A stretch of 64,000 nucleotides of DNA, taken from positions 2,187,501-2,251,500 of the forward strand of contig CM051030.1 of the NCBI GenBank assembly GCA_027627225.1. Reading direction: 5' to 3'. Numbering within the stretch: position 1 is the stretch's first letter; each line of letters opens with the position of its first letter. The notes under the pieces are model-generated. The model saw only the letters and a program-made list of their open reading frames with translations, did not search any database and was not told the origin of the DNA. The position numbers and the translations under genes are program-made. This document shows positions 37,406 to 49,273 of the stretch, in pieces. The DNA is from Congeria kusceri. Taxonomy: Eukaryota; Mollusca; Bivalvia; Myida; Dreissenidae.

Positions 37406-38473
37406 GTTTAGTCCATTTTAACTTCTTAATGAAGTAAATAGACCTCCTAATATTGTAACAGATATTTTTTCGTTGAAATCCAGTTCAACAAAAAAGAAAA
37501 TTTGAGTTGAAGGTTTGAGGCAGTAAAAAATTATTATGTATAAATGAAGAGGTAAGGCATTGGGGAAATATTTTTTGACATAATTATTTGCCAACCTGAC
37601 GTTAGCATCATTTTACTATAATGATGTCCATTTGTACGTGAAATGTACTACAAAAGACCTGCAGCTGAAAACTCACATAGGTCTGGCATTGTGATTCTTT
37701 TCCAAACTATTCTTTACATTTTACTCATTTATAAAATGACATACATCTATCAGAAAGAAAAAACAAAAATGAACAACTGTCTGCCAGGTCTTGAATTCAC
37801 AATCACAGCCACCTAACACTGGTGGAATTGTTTCTGGAGTCATGGGAAATATTCCCAGAACAGGCCATGACAACCCAGAAATGATAAGGTTGTGGGTTTC
37901 CCCTGATTGTTGATATCCAACACATGCATCATTCTTTGTGTAGTATTGGTTCAAGATTTGTTATATCTGTATCATAATTTAGTGGAAAATTAATGTGTCT
38001 GGCACATGTTGGTTCTGTATTTATATTGTAAATGATAGCCCATTATAAACAAAAAGGGCTTTGATTCCTGGCTGTTTAGAACCACAGTTGATTATATTTG
38101 TTAAAAAACCAACCCTGATCAGATACTTTTCTAAGGAATGTATGCTCTGCCATTTTTCAATAAAAAAAGCATCAGCACGACACTTGTTAAAATTCTGAGC
38201 TCTAATTTGGATGATTTGAATTAATTCAATCGGGAATTGTCCGCTCGGCAGTAAGGAGTCTCAAGTTTGTGCCATGTATATATTAGTGTTTCTATCTAAT
38301 GTCAATGCCGTGTACTGGTTCTACCCAGGAAATGGACTCTCGGGAATGTTTCATAGTTGCAGCCTTAAAATGTTCAACTCTTGTTATCTCGAACTTGTTT
38401 ATTTCAGATAACTTGTTCTAGCCAGGGAATAGACTCGAAGAATGTCTGATGCAATTGCACTCTTAATATTAAT
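37406..38473. other. Intronic stretch
   Basis: Two partial copies of a worn repeat (gtactggttctacccaggaa near 38313; cttgttctagccagggaata near 38412). Otherwise nothing. Confidence 0.45.
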
Positions 38474-38732
38474 ATGAGGCGTGTCGTGGGAAAACTGGGC
38501 TTAATGCATGTGCATAAAAAGCATTGTCCTGGATTAGCCTGTGCAGTCGGCACATACTAATCCGAGAAGACACTTTCCGCCTATAGTGGATTTATGGTAC
38601 TTCCTTGAAACAGAAAATACCATAAAAGGGGAAAGTGCCATCCTGGATAAGCCTGTGCGGACTGCACAGGCTAATCCAATACAACACTTTACGCACATGC
38701 ATTAAGCCCGGTTTTCCTATGACACGCCTCAT
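38474..38732. mobile_element. Family B palindromic MITE, copy 4
   Basis: Ends atgaggcgtgtcgtgggaaa and gttttcctatgacacgcctc. Hairpins are partly eroded (cacatactaatccgagaaga). Confidence 0.9.
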
Positions 38733-39770
38733 ATATATTTTGATTACAAACTAAAGATTCATGGCCTTTGACTATGGAAGTTCTTCATCTCGAACTTAGT
38801 CTCAGTTTTAAATATTGACCAATGAACACTCTTGTTACAATTGTCATTGGACAAATATTTAAGAAATAAAGTTTTAGAAAGTTTCGTCGTATTTTGGCCA
38901 GTACGGCAAGTCAAGATTGCACCATATTTAATTTTATAATCTTTATAATGCGCTTTATCTCTTCAGAGGCATTTGAATAATATTTTGTTCCACATTTTTT
39001 TATGTAGGCTAAACAAAATAATTGTTTCATGTTTGTGTGGAAAACGTTTGAAAAGAACAATGTTAAAGATATGGGACCTTATCTTAAAGTTTCCTGCGGG
39101 AGGTTCGTTTATTCTGAAGCCATTTATTAGACCCTGTGTCAACAGGCTTATTGATCTGTGTATATAGCACTGCATCAATATGACTCAGATTCCAATCTTT
39201 CTAATGGTATTTAATTCTCTTTAATTTCCTCATTTCATTGGTTGTGTTGATTTTCAAGAGAGTGTTTACAATCTTTTCTTCCCAAACAGGAAACATCAGT
39301 GAAACCAGAGACTTTGTAACTTGTTTTGTTATGTAGATTCATCAAGGATTTAAAAAGATGGAAACACGAGTCAGCTGAACAGCTCCATAATCTGTGATTT
39401 TGCTAGCTTTGTAATGATGCACCAGTAACTTAGAAAATTTATTTTAGACCAATGTAAAATTGCATTCTGATTATGCTTGTTAAGGACATCATTGAACGCT
39501 ATGTCTTGCCACTATTAATTGCTTCTCTTTCATCTACATCCTAACTGCATTGTCAGATAGCTGCATTATCAGATATGCATATCTTTCATCCCCTGTGGGG
39601 TCTCATTTTAATCACTCAGAACAGATAGATTACATTGATTATTCAAGCATCTGTAATGAATAGAAAACACAGCAAAATCTGATGTAAGGGAGACAACTGT
39701 AAAACGGTGCACTCTTGAATTAAGTAGCAGTAGTCTCCCTTTGTTATCATATGGCGACATTACCGCAAGA
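38733..39770. other. Intronic stretch
   Basis: No feature recognised. Confidence 0.5.
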
Positions 39771-39888
39771 TAATCATAAAATTACAAAATAAATGTATAC
39801 TAATAAGCAAATCATAAAATTACAAACTAAATGTATACTAATAAGCAAATCATAAAATTACAAACTAAATGTATACTAATAAGCAAAT
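39771..39888. repeat. 38-bp tandem repeat, 3 units
   Basis: aatcataaaattacaaacta plus aatgtatactaataagca, almost identical in three consecutive units. Confidence 0.9.
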
Positions 39889-41307
39889 AAAGTATTAAGA
39901 TTGTGTATATTAAGTCAACTAATATATAGATCTAGATATTATAATTATTGTGAGAATAACTTGATTTTATTCTATAGAAATTAAAAACAGATGTTCAGAT
40001 TTAAGTACAACCCTACTTTGTCTAAGTTGTAACATAATTTATGCATATTTTTCATTGAGTAATAGTTTAAATTTGTAAACAGGGAAATATTATTGTTTTC
40101 ATATTTAAGTGCTCTTGTTGGTGCCTTGATCACTTGAAATGAAATATGATTTGTATCTTGAAATAAAGGGTGTCATTGTGCATAAAATTAAATCTTTTTC
40201 CATTTGATTAATGTCAACCATTTTACAGAATCAGAATTCATTGAACAAATATCTCAATAGGTGCTATCATTTTTAGTGATTTTGTGTCTGTTAACACACA
40301 ATGTTTTCATTTTTGCAGCCCTTAGTAATTTTACTTTATGTCTTAAAAACGTTATGGTAATGTTTATTTTCGAGACATTATATCATTTATAGTAAAAACT
40401 GTGCAAAAATGTTTTTGGTACCTTGATAGAAGTAGAGATTAAATATAAAAATTTAAAGAAAAATTCCTTGTGAATTTGAACCTTCATGTACCTTCTTGTA
40501 AGTTATCTTAGCTTTGAAAATTTGAAGTAATATTCTTTGTGAATTTGAACCTACCTTCTTGTAAGGTATCATCACTATTATCACAAATATTATTAAGTGT
40601 AAAGAAGTTCAATAAAGTAGGACAATAACGAATACCCAGGGTGTATGATAATCAAGACAATATTAGATAGATCCACAATGCTGCTATCAGCCCAATGGAG
40701 GTCCTAGGACAGATCATTAATTGCCTATATCAGGGAAAGATCAGATCATAGATTCTTAACTAAATATTGATATGTCCAAACATGGCTTAGTGCACTAAAC
40801 ATAGGTCAATGTTGGCTTTAATTTAGTAAAATTATTTTCAGGTCAAATATTTTTACAGGCACAGCTTTGTATGGATGCCTGTATCAGCAAGTGTGGTGTT
40901 TTTAAATTCCTGTTGTTAAAATTCGCACTTGGTATGCATTTCAGAAATACATAATGTCTTGCCTGTGAATACACCTTTGATGTTTTTGTGAAGTAAAATG
41001 TAGACTGTAAACATGTGCCAGTGTTGCAAAGAATTTGATATCGGGCTATGATTCGTGTTTTTGGATTGGTGGTCCGTTTTATAAATGAAGAGCAAATTGG
41101 AATTTTTATTGGATTTTGAGGTACGAAAATTGTTATTTTATAGAGTAACAGTAATTGTAATATAATTACCTTTATTGAACTTTAACAATAATGTTGTGAA
41201 GTACACTTTATCATGTTAATTTAACCATGGAATTGAGATTTGATCACATTTTCAAGGACTTCATCGAAAGAAAATCTAAAACATACCTGTTTCATGACAG
41301 CATTTTC
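39889..41307. other. Intronic stretch
   Basis: A small duplication of ttgtgaatttgaacct…taccttcttgtaag (about 40467-40565). No other feature. Confidence 0.5.
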
Positions 41308-42034
41308 AGCTCGCCTGAGCACAAAGTGCTCAAGGGTGAGCTATTTTGGTCAGTCATCGTCCGTCGTCCGTCATCATTCGTCAACAATTCACTGCAAACA
41401 ACTTCTTCTCAGAAACCACTTTGTGGATTTTACCCAAACTTGGTAGGAATGTAGCTGCTTGCTGGATTTTAAATATATTTGTGGCGCGTCCTGGGAAAAC
41501 CGGACTTGATGCATGTGCGTAAAGTGTCATCCCAGATTAGCCTGTGCAGTCTGCACAGACTAATCCGGGACAACATTTTCCGCCTAAAGTGGATTTATGG
41601 TTGGAAGACACTTCATTGAAACAGAAAATACCATAAAAGCGGAAAGTGCCATCCCGGATTTGCCTGTGCGGACTGCACAGGCTAATCCGGGACGACACTT
41701 TACGCACATGCATTAAGACCAGTTTTCCCACGACTTGCCTCATTTATAAAAATGTTTGTTGGGTGACCCTCTACCAAATTCCTTCAAATTATTTATAAAC
41801 ATGGCCACCAGGGGGTGGGAACCTCTTGCTGGATTTTGAAATAATTTTCACAAAAATGTTACTACTATCTACCATTGTCTTGATTTGCTAAAAAAAATTG
41901 CTGTCAGTTGTCCATTGTTGATGTCCATCTTCAATGTTTCACCTCAAACGTGTCTGCATACGCTATTAGCCTTTTACGAGCCATTATGGTTCATTAAACT
42001 CAGGTGAGCGACCCAGGGCCATTTGGCCATCTTG
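41308..42034. mobile_element. Family F element, interrupted by a family B MITE
   Basis: The left end agctcgcctgagcacaaagt…caagggtgagct contains its own inverted pair. The right end taaactcaggtgagcgaccc complements it loosely (gtcgctcacctg). The middle holds cagaaaccactttgtggatt, and a complete family B copy sits at 41480-41743. Confidence 0.75.
41480..41743. mobile_element. Family B palindromic MITE, copy 5 (nested)
   Basis: Full-length, with both hairpins; inserted in family F, so it is the younger of the two. Confidence 0.92.
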
Positions 42035-42599
42035 TTGTCATTCAGGATTGGACAGGTCGAAAGACCAATTCCAAGGTCACTGTAATATTGAATAGTGCTT
42101 CAAATTCATTAGCAAAATCATGAAAAATTGACTCCTTAGCAAACATTCAGCTTATTTGTTGATTTAGTCAGACACTGTTAATACCTTTTTACATGCACAA
42201 CCTTACAAGTTAAGAAAACAAGAACTGCTTAAATATTAAAATATTCTTTTTCAATCATGGGTGATATAATTGAAGTTCTTCCAGTGGCTCTAAAGTTAAT
42301 ATTTAAGCAGATTAAAGTGGTAATCTTTTTTATGCCAAGTGTAAGCTGATCATTTGAAACAAAAATCTCTGCGCATTTTATGAATGGAAAATAGGAAGAT
42401 TTTACTGAATGACTCATGGGTATGATGTAATCAGGATTTATAATAACTAATAACTAAGGATTTATGGCCATTGTAGCACATAGCACTTCAGTGAAATTAA
42501 AAAAGTCAAATCTTATTTAAGACTTTCGTGTTTGAGGTGCAGTCAATCTGTATTGCACAGGACATAATAATGTTTGGAAAAAAAATAAGCAAAAATGTT
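42035..42599. other. Intronic stretch
   Basis: No feature recognised. Confidence 0.5.
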
Positions 42600-43100
42600 G
42601 CCATTCTGTTTGGAATGATGTTGGCATTGGTAATGACAATGAGGATGAGGATTAAATCATCATCACCATAAATACATAACATGATGTATTGGGATGATGA
42701 TGATGAAGATGTGTAATTATGATGATGATGGTGATGTTGATGTGTGATTATGATGATTATGATGTGTCATGATGATGGTGATGATGATGATGAGGATGAT
42801 GATGATTATGTTGTTGATGGTGATGATTATGATGATGGTATTGTTGATAATGGTGATGGTTATGATTATATCAATGATGATGATGATGATGACATTTATG
42901 ATGTTGTTGATGTTGATTTGGTATCATAATGATAATGCTCGTGATGATGACCATGATGATGTTGGTATTATTGATGATGATGATAATGCTGGTGATGATG
43001 ACCATGATGATGTTGGTATTATTGATGATGATGATGATGCTGGTGATGATGACCATGATGATGTTGGTATTATTGATGATGATGATGATGCTGATACATG
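42600..43100. repeat. (GAT)n-rich microsatellite with 51-bp higher-order unit
   Basis: Trinucleotide gat/atg repeats with interruptions. From about 42936 a 51-bp unit (cgtgatgatgaccatgatga, then tgttggtattattgatgatg) is repeated three times. The ORFs of Asp, Met or Ile seen here are by-products of this composition. Confidence 0.92.
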
Positions 43101-43495
43101 GTTTGTGGTAGTTATCTTAAAGATGATATTCCATTATTCATGATTTATAGATCGGTTTTATATATCGCAAATGAAGCGTAAATAATGAACATCTTTTAAG
43201 CTTTATATCGATAACTTGAAACACAAATAAATAAATGGAATAATGACATCTTCAAGCAGGTATTGTACCTATAAGCCTTTGACGTTTTTTTGTCTCAACA
43301 GAAGTGTTTTTGTGCATCTCTGAATAAAAAACAAAACTCAGAGAGAGAAATTAAGTGACACACTCAAGAGAGCAGGTGTTATCAAGATAACAAACTGAAA
43401 TCATACAATTGTAGAGCCCTCTATTTGCAGCTCTCCACATTTGTTTAAACAACATTGAATGTGACTTTGAGATTTAACCAATGTTTCACAACCCG

Positions 43496-43504
43496 TATAA
43501 ATAG
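43496..43504 (+). promoter_or_regulatory. Possible TATA box upstream of alternative first exon
   Basis: TATAAATAG fits the TATAWAWR consensus and lies about 1 kb upstream of the ATG at 44535. Sequence from here to the exon is free of recognisable transposons, which suits a promoter plus long 5' UTR. The motif is common by chance in AT-rich DNA, so this is weak. Confidence 0.25.
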
Positions 43505-44534
43505 TATGTAAATTATTAATCTATACCTGGAGGATAGGCCGCTGGCCGTGAAATGTGTGTGCACAGGTATAATGTTTTAAGAGCATTAACGGTGTTAACG
43601 CTAGGCTAGCTATCTGGTATGCGATATATACAACTTTGTTCTACTCATTCATGTTAGCAATCTATGATCTTGACACATTTATGTTATCTCACTCTGCTAA
43701 GGGACAACTTTTTTTTATGGATTTTTGAAAGTGGTTGTGACTTGCTGAACAGACGTTCGTTTGTGACTTTATGTTTGAGGTAGACGGACATCAGGAAGAG
43801 TTGGTGGTTTTGTAGGGAGATAATTGCGGCTCTCAGACACATGGATTGCAGTTATCACAGGGATAGCAGTTAATTTTTAGAGCAGTGTGTTGTTGTGGTT
43901 TTGGGGATTACTAGGCTAGTGTATTGAAACATCTACAGTGGATATGGAGGGCGGAATGAAATGAATTGAAGTCAGCGATGATGAAATTTTTTTGTACGGC
44001 GGTTGGTTACTGGGCATACAGTTTCAAGTGGGTTTTAATTTAAATGTGATGGTGGCGGTGTTGGTGTTTTATTTAGAAGCTTGGATATTTTAACAAGCTG
44101 GAAACACAGTTAATAGTGGTGTTTGTTTCTAGTTTATTTTGTACGACAGTTGTTTAGTAAAGTGCTTTTTGTGTGTGTATAAATTTGCACATATTTGTGG
44201 CCTAGCCTATCCTGTAATACCTTTTGGTTTGATATTTTGTTGAATACAGTTAAGGGTCATTTGATAAATTAATTTTCAAATTATGATGAAGTGTTTTTGG
44301 TGATTTCATAAATAGTAACAGCAGATGAACATATAAAGATATCAACGATCTTGAACATGGCCTGAATATGTAATGAATGAAGCTGAAATTGTGATTTATC
44401 AAGAAAGTTACTTTTAGTGGATGAATACAAATTGTGATTTACTAAGAAAGTGTGGGTGTTGTCTTATGAGATGTGAATTTTTTATTGGATCACCTTGTAA
44501 AGAGAACACATGTGTATAGACAGACAAGTACACC
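43505..44534 (+). other. Putative promoter-proximal / 5' UTR region of the short isoform
   Basis: About 1 kb without any repeat family recognised elsewhere in the window, and with more G than its surroundings (runs such as ggatatggagggcgg near 43945). It ends at the Kozak-context ATG at 44535. I infer a 5' UTR and/or promoter region. There is no direct evidence for a transcription start. Confidence 0.3.
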
Positions 44535-44568
44535 ATGGCTGCCAATGGATATAACGAAAAAGAACATG
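44535..44568 (+). CDS. Alternative short first coding exon (11 codons + 1 base)
   Basis: A Kozak-context ATG (caccATGG) at 44535 opens M-A-A-N-G-Y-N-E-K-E-H and ends one base into a codon at a consensus-like donor (catg|gtaggt, 44569). An in-frame TAG at 44517-44519, 18 bases upstream, fixes the start. The leftover g in phase 1 joins exactly to the acceptor at 48970, where g+ac gives Asp, just as the 708-codon exon does. The two alternative exons also end alike (…SH|D and …EH|D). The resulting protein would lack the long Ser/Arg/Gln-rich N-terminus and put the RING at residues 46-83. It lies 18 kb downstream of the large exon and 4.4 kb upstream of the RING exon, so it would need its own promoter. 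No transcript evidence is available. The combination of start, stop and phase makes chance unlikely but not excluded. Confidence 0.72.
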
Positions 44569-44718
44569 GTAGGTCAGATTATGGTTCTATTACTGACATA
44601 CTTCTTGGTGTTTGATGGTTTTTAGTTGATACCAAAATTTAAAATGATGAACCAGTAAATATTTTTGCCATTATTTCTGACAGTACAAATGGAGTCTCAT
44701 TGCATTCATTTGAAAGAT

Positions 44719-45152
44719 TGGCCAATTATCACATAATTTTAAGTACTTTATTAGTTATAAATAGGGTTATAATGATTAATTGGAAATAGTGGCCAATTAT
44801 CACATAATTTTAAGTACTTTATTAGTTATAAATAGGGTTATAATGATTAATTGGAAATAGTGGCCAATTATCACATAATTTTAAGTACTTTATTAGTTAT
44901 AAATAAGGTTATAATGATTCATTGGAAATAGTGGCCAATTATCACATAATTTTAAGTACTTTATTAGTTATAAATAGGGTTATAATGATTCATTGGAAAT
45001 AGTGGCAAATTATCACATAATTTTAAGTACTTTATTAGTTATAAATAGGTTTATAATGATTCATTGGAAATAGTGGCCAATTATCACATAATTTTAAGTA
45101 TTTTATTAGTTATAAATAGGGTTATAATGATTCATTTGAAATATTGGCCAAT
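44719..45152. repeat. 71-bp minisatellite, 6 units
   Basis: Six units of ggccaattatcacataattt…tataatgattaattggaaat, the last one or two more diverged, starting 150 bases after the donor of the alternative first exon. Confidence 0.95.
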
Positions 45153-45728
45153 GTAATCACTGAATTTACTAGTACTTAAATAGTTAAAAATAGGGTTAAT
45201 ACAATTAATTTGAACTGTTGACCAAAACTTATATAAAATGAAGTAGTAGAACAATAGAAATTATAAAAAAGCGCAAAACAATTAATTTAAAATATTGGTT
45301 AAAAATCTGTAGAATTTAAAGTTCAATAGAATAGTTAGCAATAAATAAGGTTAAAACAGTTCATGGGAAATGTTGGCAAAAAATCACACACTTGAATGTC
45401 AAAATTATTTATAAGTTAGGTCAAATTTACATATCGGTAAAGTAAACTAATACAAGGATTTAGGTTATCAATGTTTGGTCGATTCTTTGTTTACATTTCG
45501 ATGTCAGTTTTGGAAAGTACCATGTACGATCATACCGTATTTAATCTATGTTTTGGGACACTAAAAACTTTGTTTTCAGTGTCCGAATATTTAGCATACA
45601 AAATGATTGTTCCAAGTCTGTCCGAGAATACAGCATCTGTAATATTGTCATAAACTCGCAAATGCGTCAAGCGCTCTTCTATATTGTCATCTGCAATTTA
45701 TAATGGTTTTCAGTTAGTGGTGGAGGCG
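45153..45728. other. Intronic stretch with decayed array remnants
   Basis: About 45150-45420 shows fading similarity to the 71-bp unit (taaaaatagggtta, aatattgg). Nothing else. Confidence 0.5.
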
Positions 45729-45732
45729 TTAA

Positions 45733-46301
45733 AGGAACCTGTTCACAGATCGACGAATTGACAATTTTTCAACGTTTTGTTACTGATTCCAAAAAAAAGG
45801 AACAGTGCATACAAGGGAGCAAAATAACACTACAGACCAAGAAATACTGTAAAAACCATTTCTTTTATGAGTAATCATCAGTTGAAATTTGCTAAAATTA
45901 TAAAGCGTTTGTAACACTAAACGATGCAATAATTTGGAGTGTTTCTGTTGTTTTCGTTGAAATGTTGACATCACATGGAACACTTACATAAAAAATCATT
46001 CATAGTTAAACGCAGAAGTCAGAATGGCCGAGTGGTTAAGGCGATAGCCTTTTAATACGCAGGTCCAAGGTGCGAACCCCGGTGGGACCTTTTTTTTTCT
46101 TCTTTTTTTTGAAATACTTTTCTTGAGTTTTTAGTTCCGATGGTTAAATCTGTCAAGTTAATACATTTAATGGCATACTTCAAAAAATGCGAAAATCAGC
46201 GGTTATACAATAAAATGGGTAAACACAATAGGGAAAACACCTGTAAAAACGACTGTTGCTCACTATGAACTGTTCAATGATAATGGGTGTTTATTGCCTC
46301 T
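45733..46301. mobile_element. Family A-like TTAA-flanked element with tRNA-like block
   Basis: TTAA at 45729-45732 and 46302-46305, and ends AGGAACCTGTTCACAG and TTGCCTCT resembling family A termini. It holds a + strand tRNA-like block at 46021-46090. Confidence 0.6.
46021..46090 (+). other. tRNA-like segment (not a full tRNA gene)
   Basis: agaatggccgagtggttaag resembles a Ser/Leu tRNA 5' half with A box, and ggtgcgaaccccg resembles a B box. The acceptor stem pairs poorly and a long variable arm is missing. It is followed by poly-T/C, so transcription by Pol III is conceivable. Confidence 0.45.
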
Positions 46302-46573
46302 TTAAGTATCTGTCCGAAACATAGATAACCATTGAATTCCAAAAACAGTGACACAGAATAATTACTTTGTGTGATTTTGAGGATATCAGAAATGATACAA
46401 TGTCTGAAAACGTAGATTAAATACAGTAATACTTTCTTCATATCTTATCACTGTCAAGATACCAGTGTATTTGTTTTTATGAAGTCACACAAGGGGTTCA
46501 ATTCTTGTGTATTTTCCCTGCAATTTCAAGCTTTTCAAGCTTCTCATCAAATGTTGGTATTGGTCTATCAAAA

Positions 46574-46826
46574 ATGAGTCATGTCGTGGGAAAACCGGGC
46601 TTAATGCATTAGCGTAAAGTGTCGTCCCGGATCAGCCTGTGCACTCCCAACAGGCTAATGTAGGACAGCACTTTCCGCCTATAGTGGATTTATGTCTACA
46701 AGAAAATTCCTTGAAGCAGAAAATACCATAAAAGCGGAAATTGTCATCCCGAATCAGCCTGCATAGGCTGATCCGGGACGACACTATGCACACGCATTGG
46801 GCCCAGTTTTCTTAAGACACGCCTCA
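46574..46826. mobile_element. Family B palindromic MITE, copy 6
   Basis: Ends atgagtcatgtcgtgggaaa and cttaagacacgcctcat. The right hairpin is shortened (atcagcctgcataggctgat). Confidence 0.88.
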
Positions 46827-47788
46827 TATATAAATGTTGTTTTATTCATAAAGGGAATATTTTATTGTCCATAATATCTATAAGAAATGCTGAACAATTT
46901 TTATGGTGAAGTTGAAGAATCCTTTTTAAAGCAAAAATAACAGCTTCGTGTTGCTTGATAAGACAGATATATATGAAGAAAAAGTAGTTTTTAACCTCAT
47001 TTGATAATATTTATCAATAACTACACTTTCGTATTGATCGTTTCACATTAAAACTTAAGAAGTTTTATCTTTTGTTTTCAACTATACAAATACATGAAAT
47101 CTAGTTCAAGTTATATGCTCTCATAATTATGCTTCACTTGTCTTAACAATGTTGAATTGAAACTGATTGGGTAAGAGTTTTTTGTATTGGTAAATGTGCC
47201 AACATATTTAATGTAAAATAATAAATGGTTAAGTCATTGATTCAGATAGATAATATTTATGAATCGTTATTATGTGTGAAATGTATTGCTCAACCATAAA
47301 TGATGTTTAAGTATTATTTACAATATGCTGTGCATAAATATAGTTCATATTAACTGGTTACAGGTACTGCTAGACAAATGATTTTTCTGAACTTTTATTG
47401 TTGAATAGAAAACAAAGCAGCAAAAATTATTATCATAATTCTCTAACATAATTTCAGTAATTTTAATTGAATGTTCTAATTGTTACCCTTAATAATCCAT
47501 ATAAGAAACCATTCTTTTAGTGGTCATACTGCATGATCCAATATTAATCCTTTTTTTATTTGTATGGTTTTAAAAATCATTGGAAATGCAACTTTGTAAT
47601 ATTACCAAACATGTTTTTAACATTGAATTCATGCCAAAACTCGCTTGATTCAACCGCTCAGAAGCTAAGAAGGTCATATTATACTTGAATCTCAACATGC
47701 CGTGTTTATTGGCGTTAACGTTTAAGTTTTGTGTGTGTGGGCGGTACCTTTAAGGGAGGGGGGGGTTTACAAAATTGTAATGCCTTAA
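46827..47788. other. Intronic stretch
   Basis: No feature recognised; a short G-run near 47757. Confidence 0.5.
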
Positions 47789-48120
47789 AGGCACTTTTTC
47801 ACATACTTTCTCATTTTTCATAAAAAAATATTTAAAGAGTCTTAACTCCAAAACCCCATTTGTATCTGGACTTAGCAACCCTGATATTTTATCAAGAACA
47901 GCATACACAAAGAAAACAAGTAGTTTCTCCGCAGGGTCTCAAACGTATGACCTCCGAAAACCAAAGTCTGTCACACTTTCCACTAAGGCAGATGGATTTA
48001 TGTGCGTTAGTGTCAATTTTAACCGTTGTAAGTAATGGAGCTATTTTAATGTTTTACATGGTACACTTAAAGATTTGAGGAAAAAATAAAAAATGTTGAT
48101 AATTTATAAAATTAAAACCT
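47789..48120. mobile_element. Family A element, left part
   Basis: Starts ttaa|aggcactttttcaca like family A and continues with a tRNA-like block (ctcaaacgtatgacctccga) and the ctaaggcagatggatttatg tract. No matching right end was found. Confidence 0.55.
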
Positions 48121-48576
48121 GGGAAAAAAATATTAGTTAAACATTAATTTAAGACTGTTTACTAGAAATACAAAGCACACGCTCCCTGTGATTCTCCACA
48201 AATTTAAGTGAACTATAGTAAACATAGTATGAGCTCAGTATGGGGCATTGATACTCTTGATTATTGCATGTAAATCTGGTATCTCCAATTATCTGGTCAT
48301 AGGTATTTGTGGGTTAGTTTTTCTTTTCCTTGTGATATGACACTGTATACCTTGCTAATTGGTAGTGACATGTTAGTTAAGCACATGGATAGATCATACT
48401 AAGTCTTCATTATTTGTTGACATGTGCTCAGTCAAAAGGTTATGGAGTGTTTGTTTTATTCACAATGGAGTAATTATGTATAATAAATACATTAGGTTTG
48501 CTAACCCAGACTTATTTGTTTACTAAGAACCACAATAATTTTGAAGGTTAAATACAGATCAAACGATTGAATTGTA
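48121..48576. other. Intronic stretch
   Basis: No feature recognised. Confidence 0.5.
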
Positions 48577-48902
48577 ATGTTCATTTGGCTGTTTTCACCT
48601 CTGTGCTGGTTCTGTAAGATATTATTTTGCCTAGATAATTTGTCAGTGCCACATTACCAATGGGTTCTGGCTTTAAACCATTATTTTTATGGGGCCTGAA
48701 AAGCGACATATAGGGGGTTACTTTGGGGGCGGTGGCAGTGACCCCTTCAGTTTGTGCAGACAATAACTTCAGTTTTTATGCAATCAATATGAAGCTTTAG
48801 TGAAGTGTTAGTAGGCATAAAGGAAGGTTAAGTTCTGTTTTCGGCGTAATTACTCTTATCATACTATTATGCCCCTTCAAGCGACGCATCCGACTTGCGG
48901 AG
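48577..48902 (-). repeat. Family I dispersed repeat, copy 2 (inverted)
   Basis: The reverse complement matches 11152-11410 over about 220 bases (ggatgcgtcgcttgaagggg … tgtctgcacaaactgaaggg). It ends only about 70 bases before the RING exon. Confidence 0.75.
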
Positions 48903-48969
48903 TTCTAGTATATGTAATGTATTAATTATTTTATTATACATTGTATATCATGTTCTCTGTTTGTTTCAG

Positions 48970-49191
48970 ACCTGGATGTGATACAGAACCTGGGTATGGA
49001 CGGCCCCATGGCGCCACGGGTGCTGGGCGGGGCCCAGAGCCATCAGCACCTGGCTCCTCCCCCTGACCTCTGCCCCACGTGTCACCTGCCATACGACTCG
49101 TCTAGGAAACGGCGCCTCATAGACGCGTGCGGGCACGAGCGGTGCTGGTCGTGCATGTTTAGCAAGGAGGAATGTCCGCTCTGTAACAGCG
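48970..49191 (+). CDS. RING-finger exon (C3HC4) of TANC/Rolling-pebbles-like protein
   Basis: The exon follows acceptor tgtttcag (ends 48969) and stops before donor g|gtatgt (49192). Its 222 bases are phase 1 in and out. It begins D-L-D-V-I-Q-N-L-G-M and carries a compact cross-brace zinc finger, C-x2-C-x15-C-x-H-x2-C-x2-C-x6-C-x2-C. In the long isoform the ligands are C743, C746, C762, H764, C767, C770, C777 and C780; in the short isoform the RING is at 46-83. Core residues read CPTC … LIDACGHERCWSCMF … CPLC. RING fingers usually recruit E2 enzymes for ubiquitin transfer, but a tight C-G-H-E-R-C RING in a scaffold may be mainly structural. From memory, Drosophila Rolling pebbles (Rols7) has such a RING ahead of ankyrin and TPR repeats, which is the basis for the family call. 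The RING itself is certain; the family is inferred. Composition is clearly richer in GC than the flanking introns. Confidence 0.93.
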
Positions 49192-49273
49192 GTATGTTGT
49201 TGTCTGCTTTTGTACGTGTTTAGTTGAATCCTGCACTGGTTTTCACAAGGTTCCTAAGGAAGTCCTAACTTAA

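Larger units (their letters stand above)
26281..48969 (+). other. Intron 1 of the long isoform (22.7 kb)
   Basis: Starts gtaagt and ends tgtttcag. It contains the alternative first exon at 44535 and many MITEs, SINEs and minisatellites listed separately. Additional small phase-1 exons cannot be excluded, but none was evident. Confidence 0.8.

Noticed and set aside
42744..43143. Asp-, Met- and Ile-rich ORFs on both strands
   Set aside because: By-products of the (GAT)n microsatellite.
46021..46090. Possible functional Leu/Ser-type tRNA
   Set aside because: Acceptor stem does not pair well and the long variable arm is missing; it lies within a TTAA-flanked repeat. Kept only as a tRNA-like segment.
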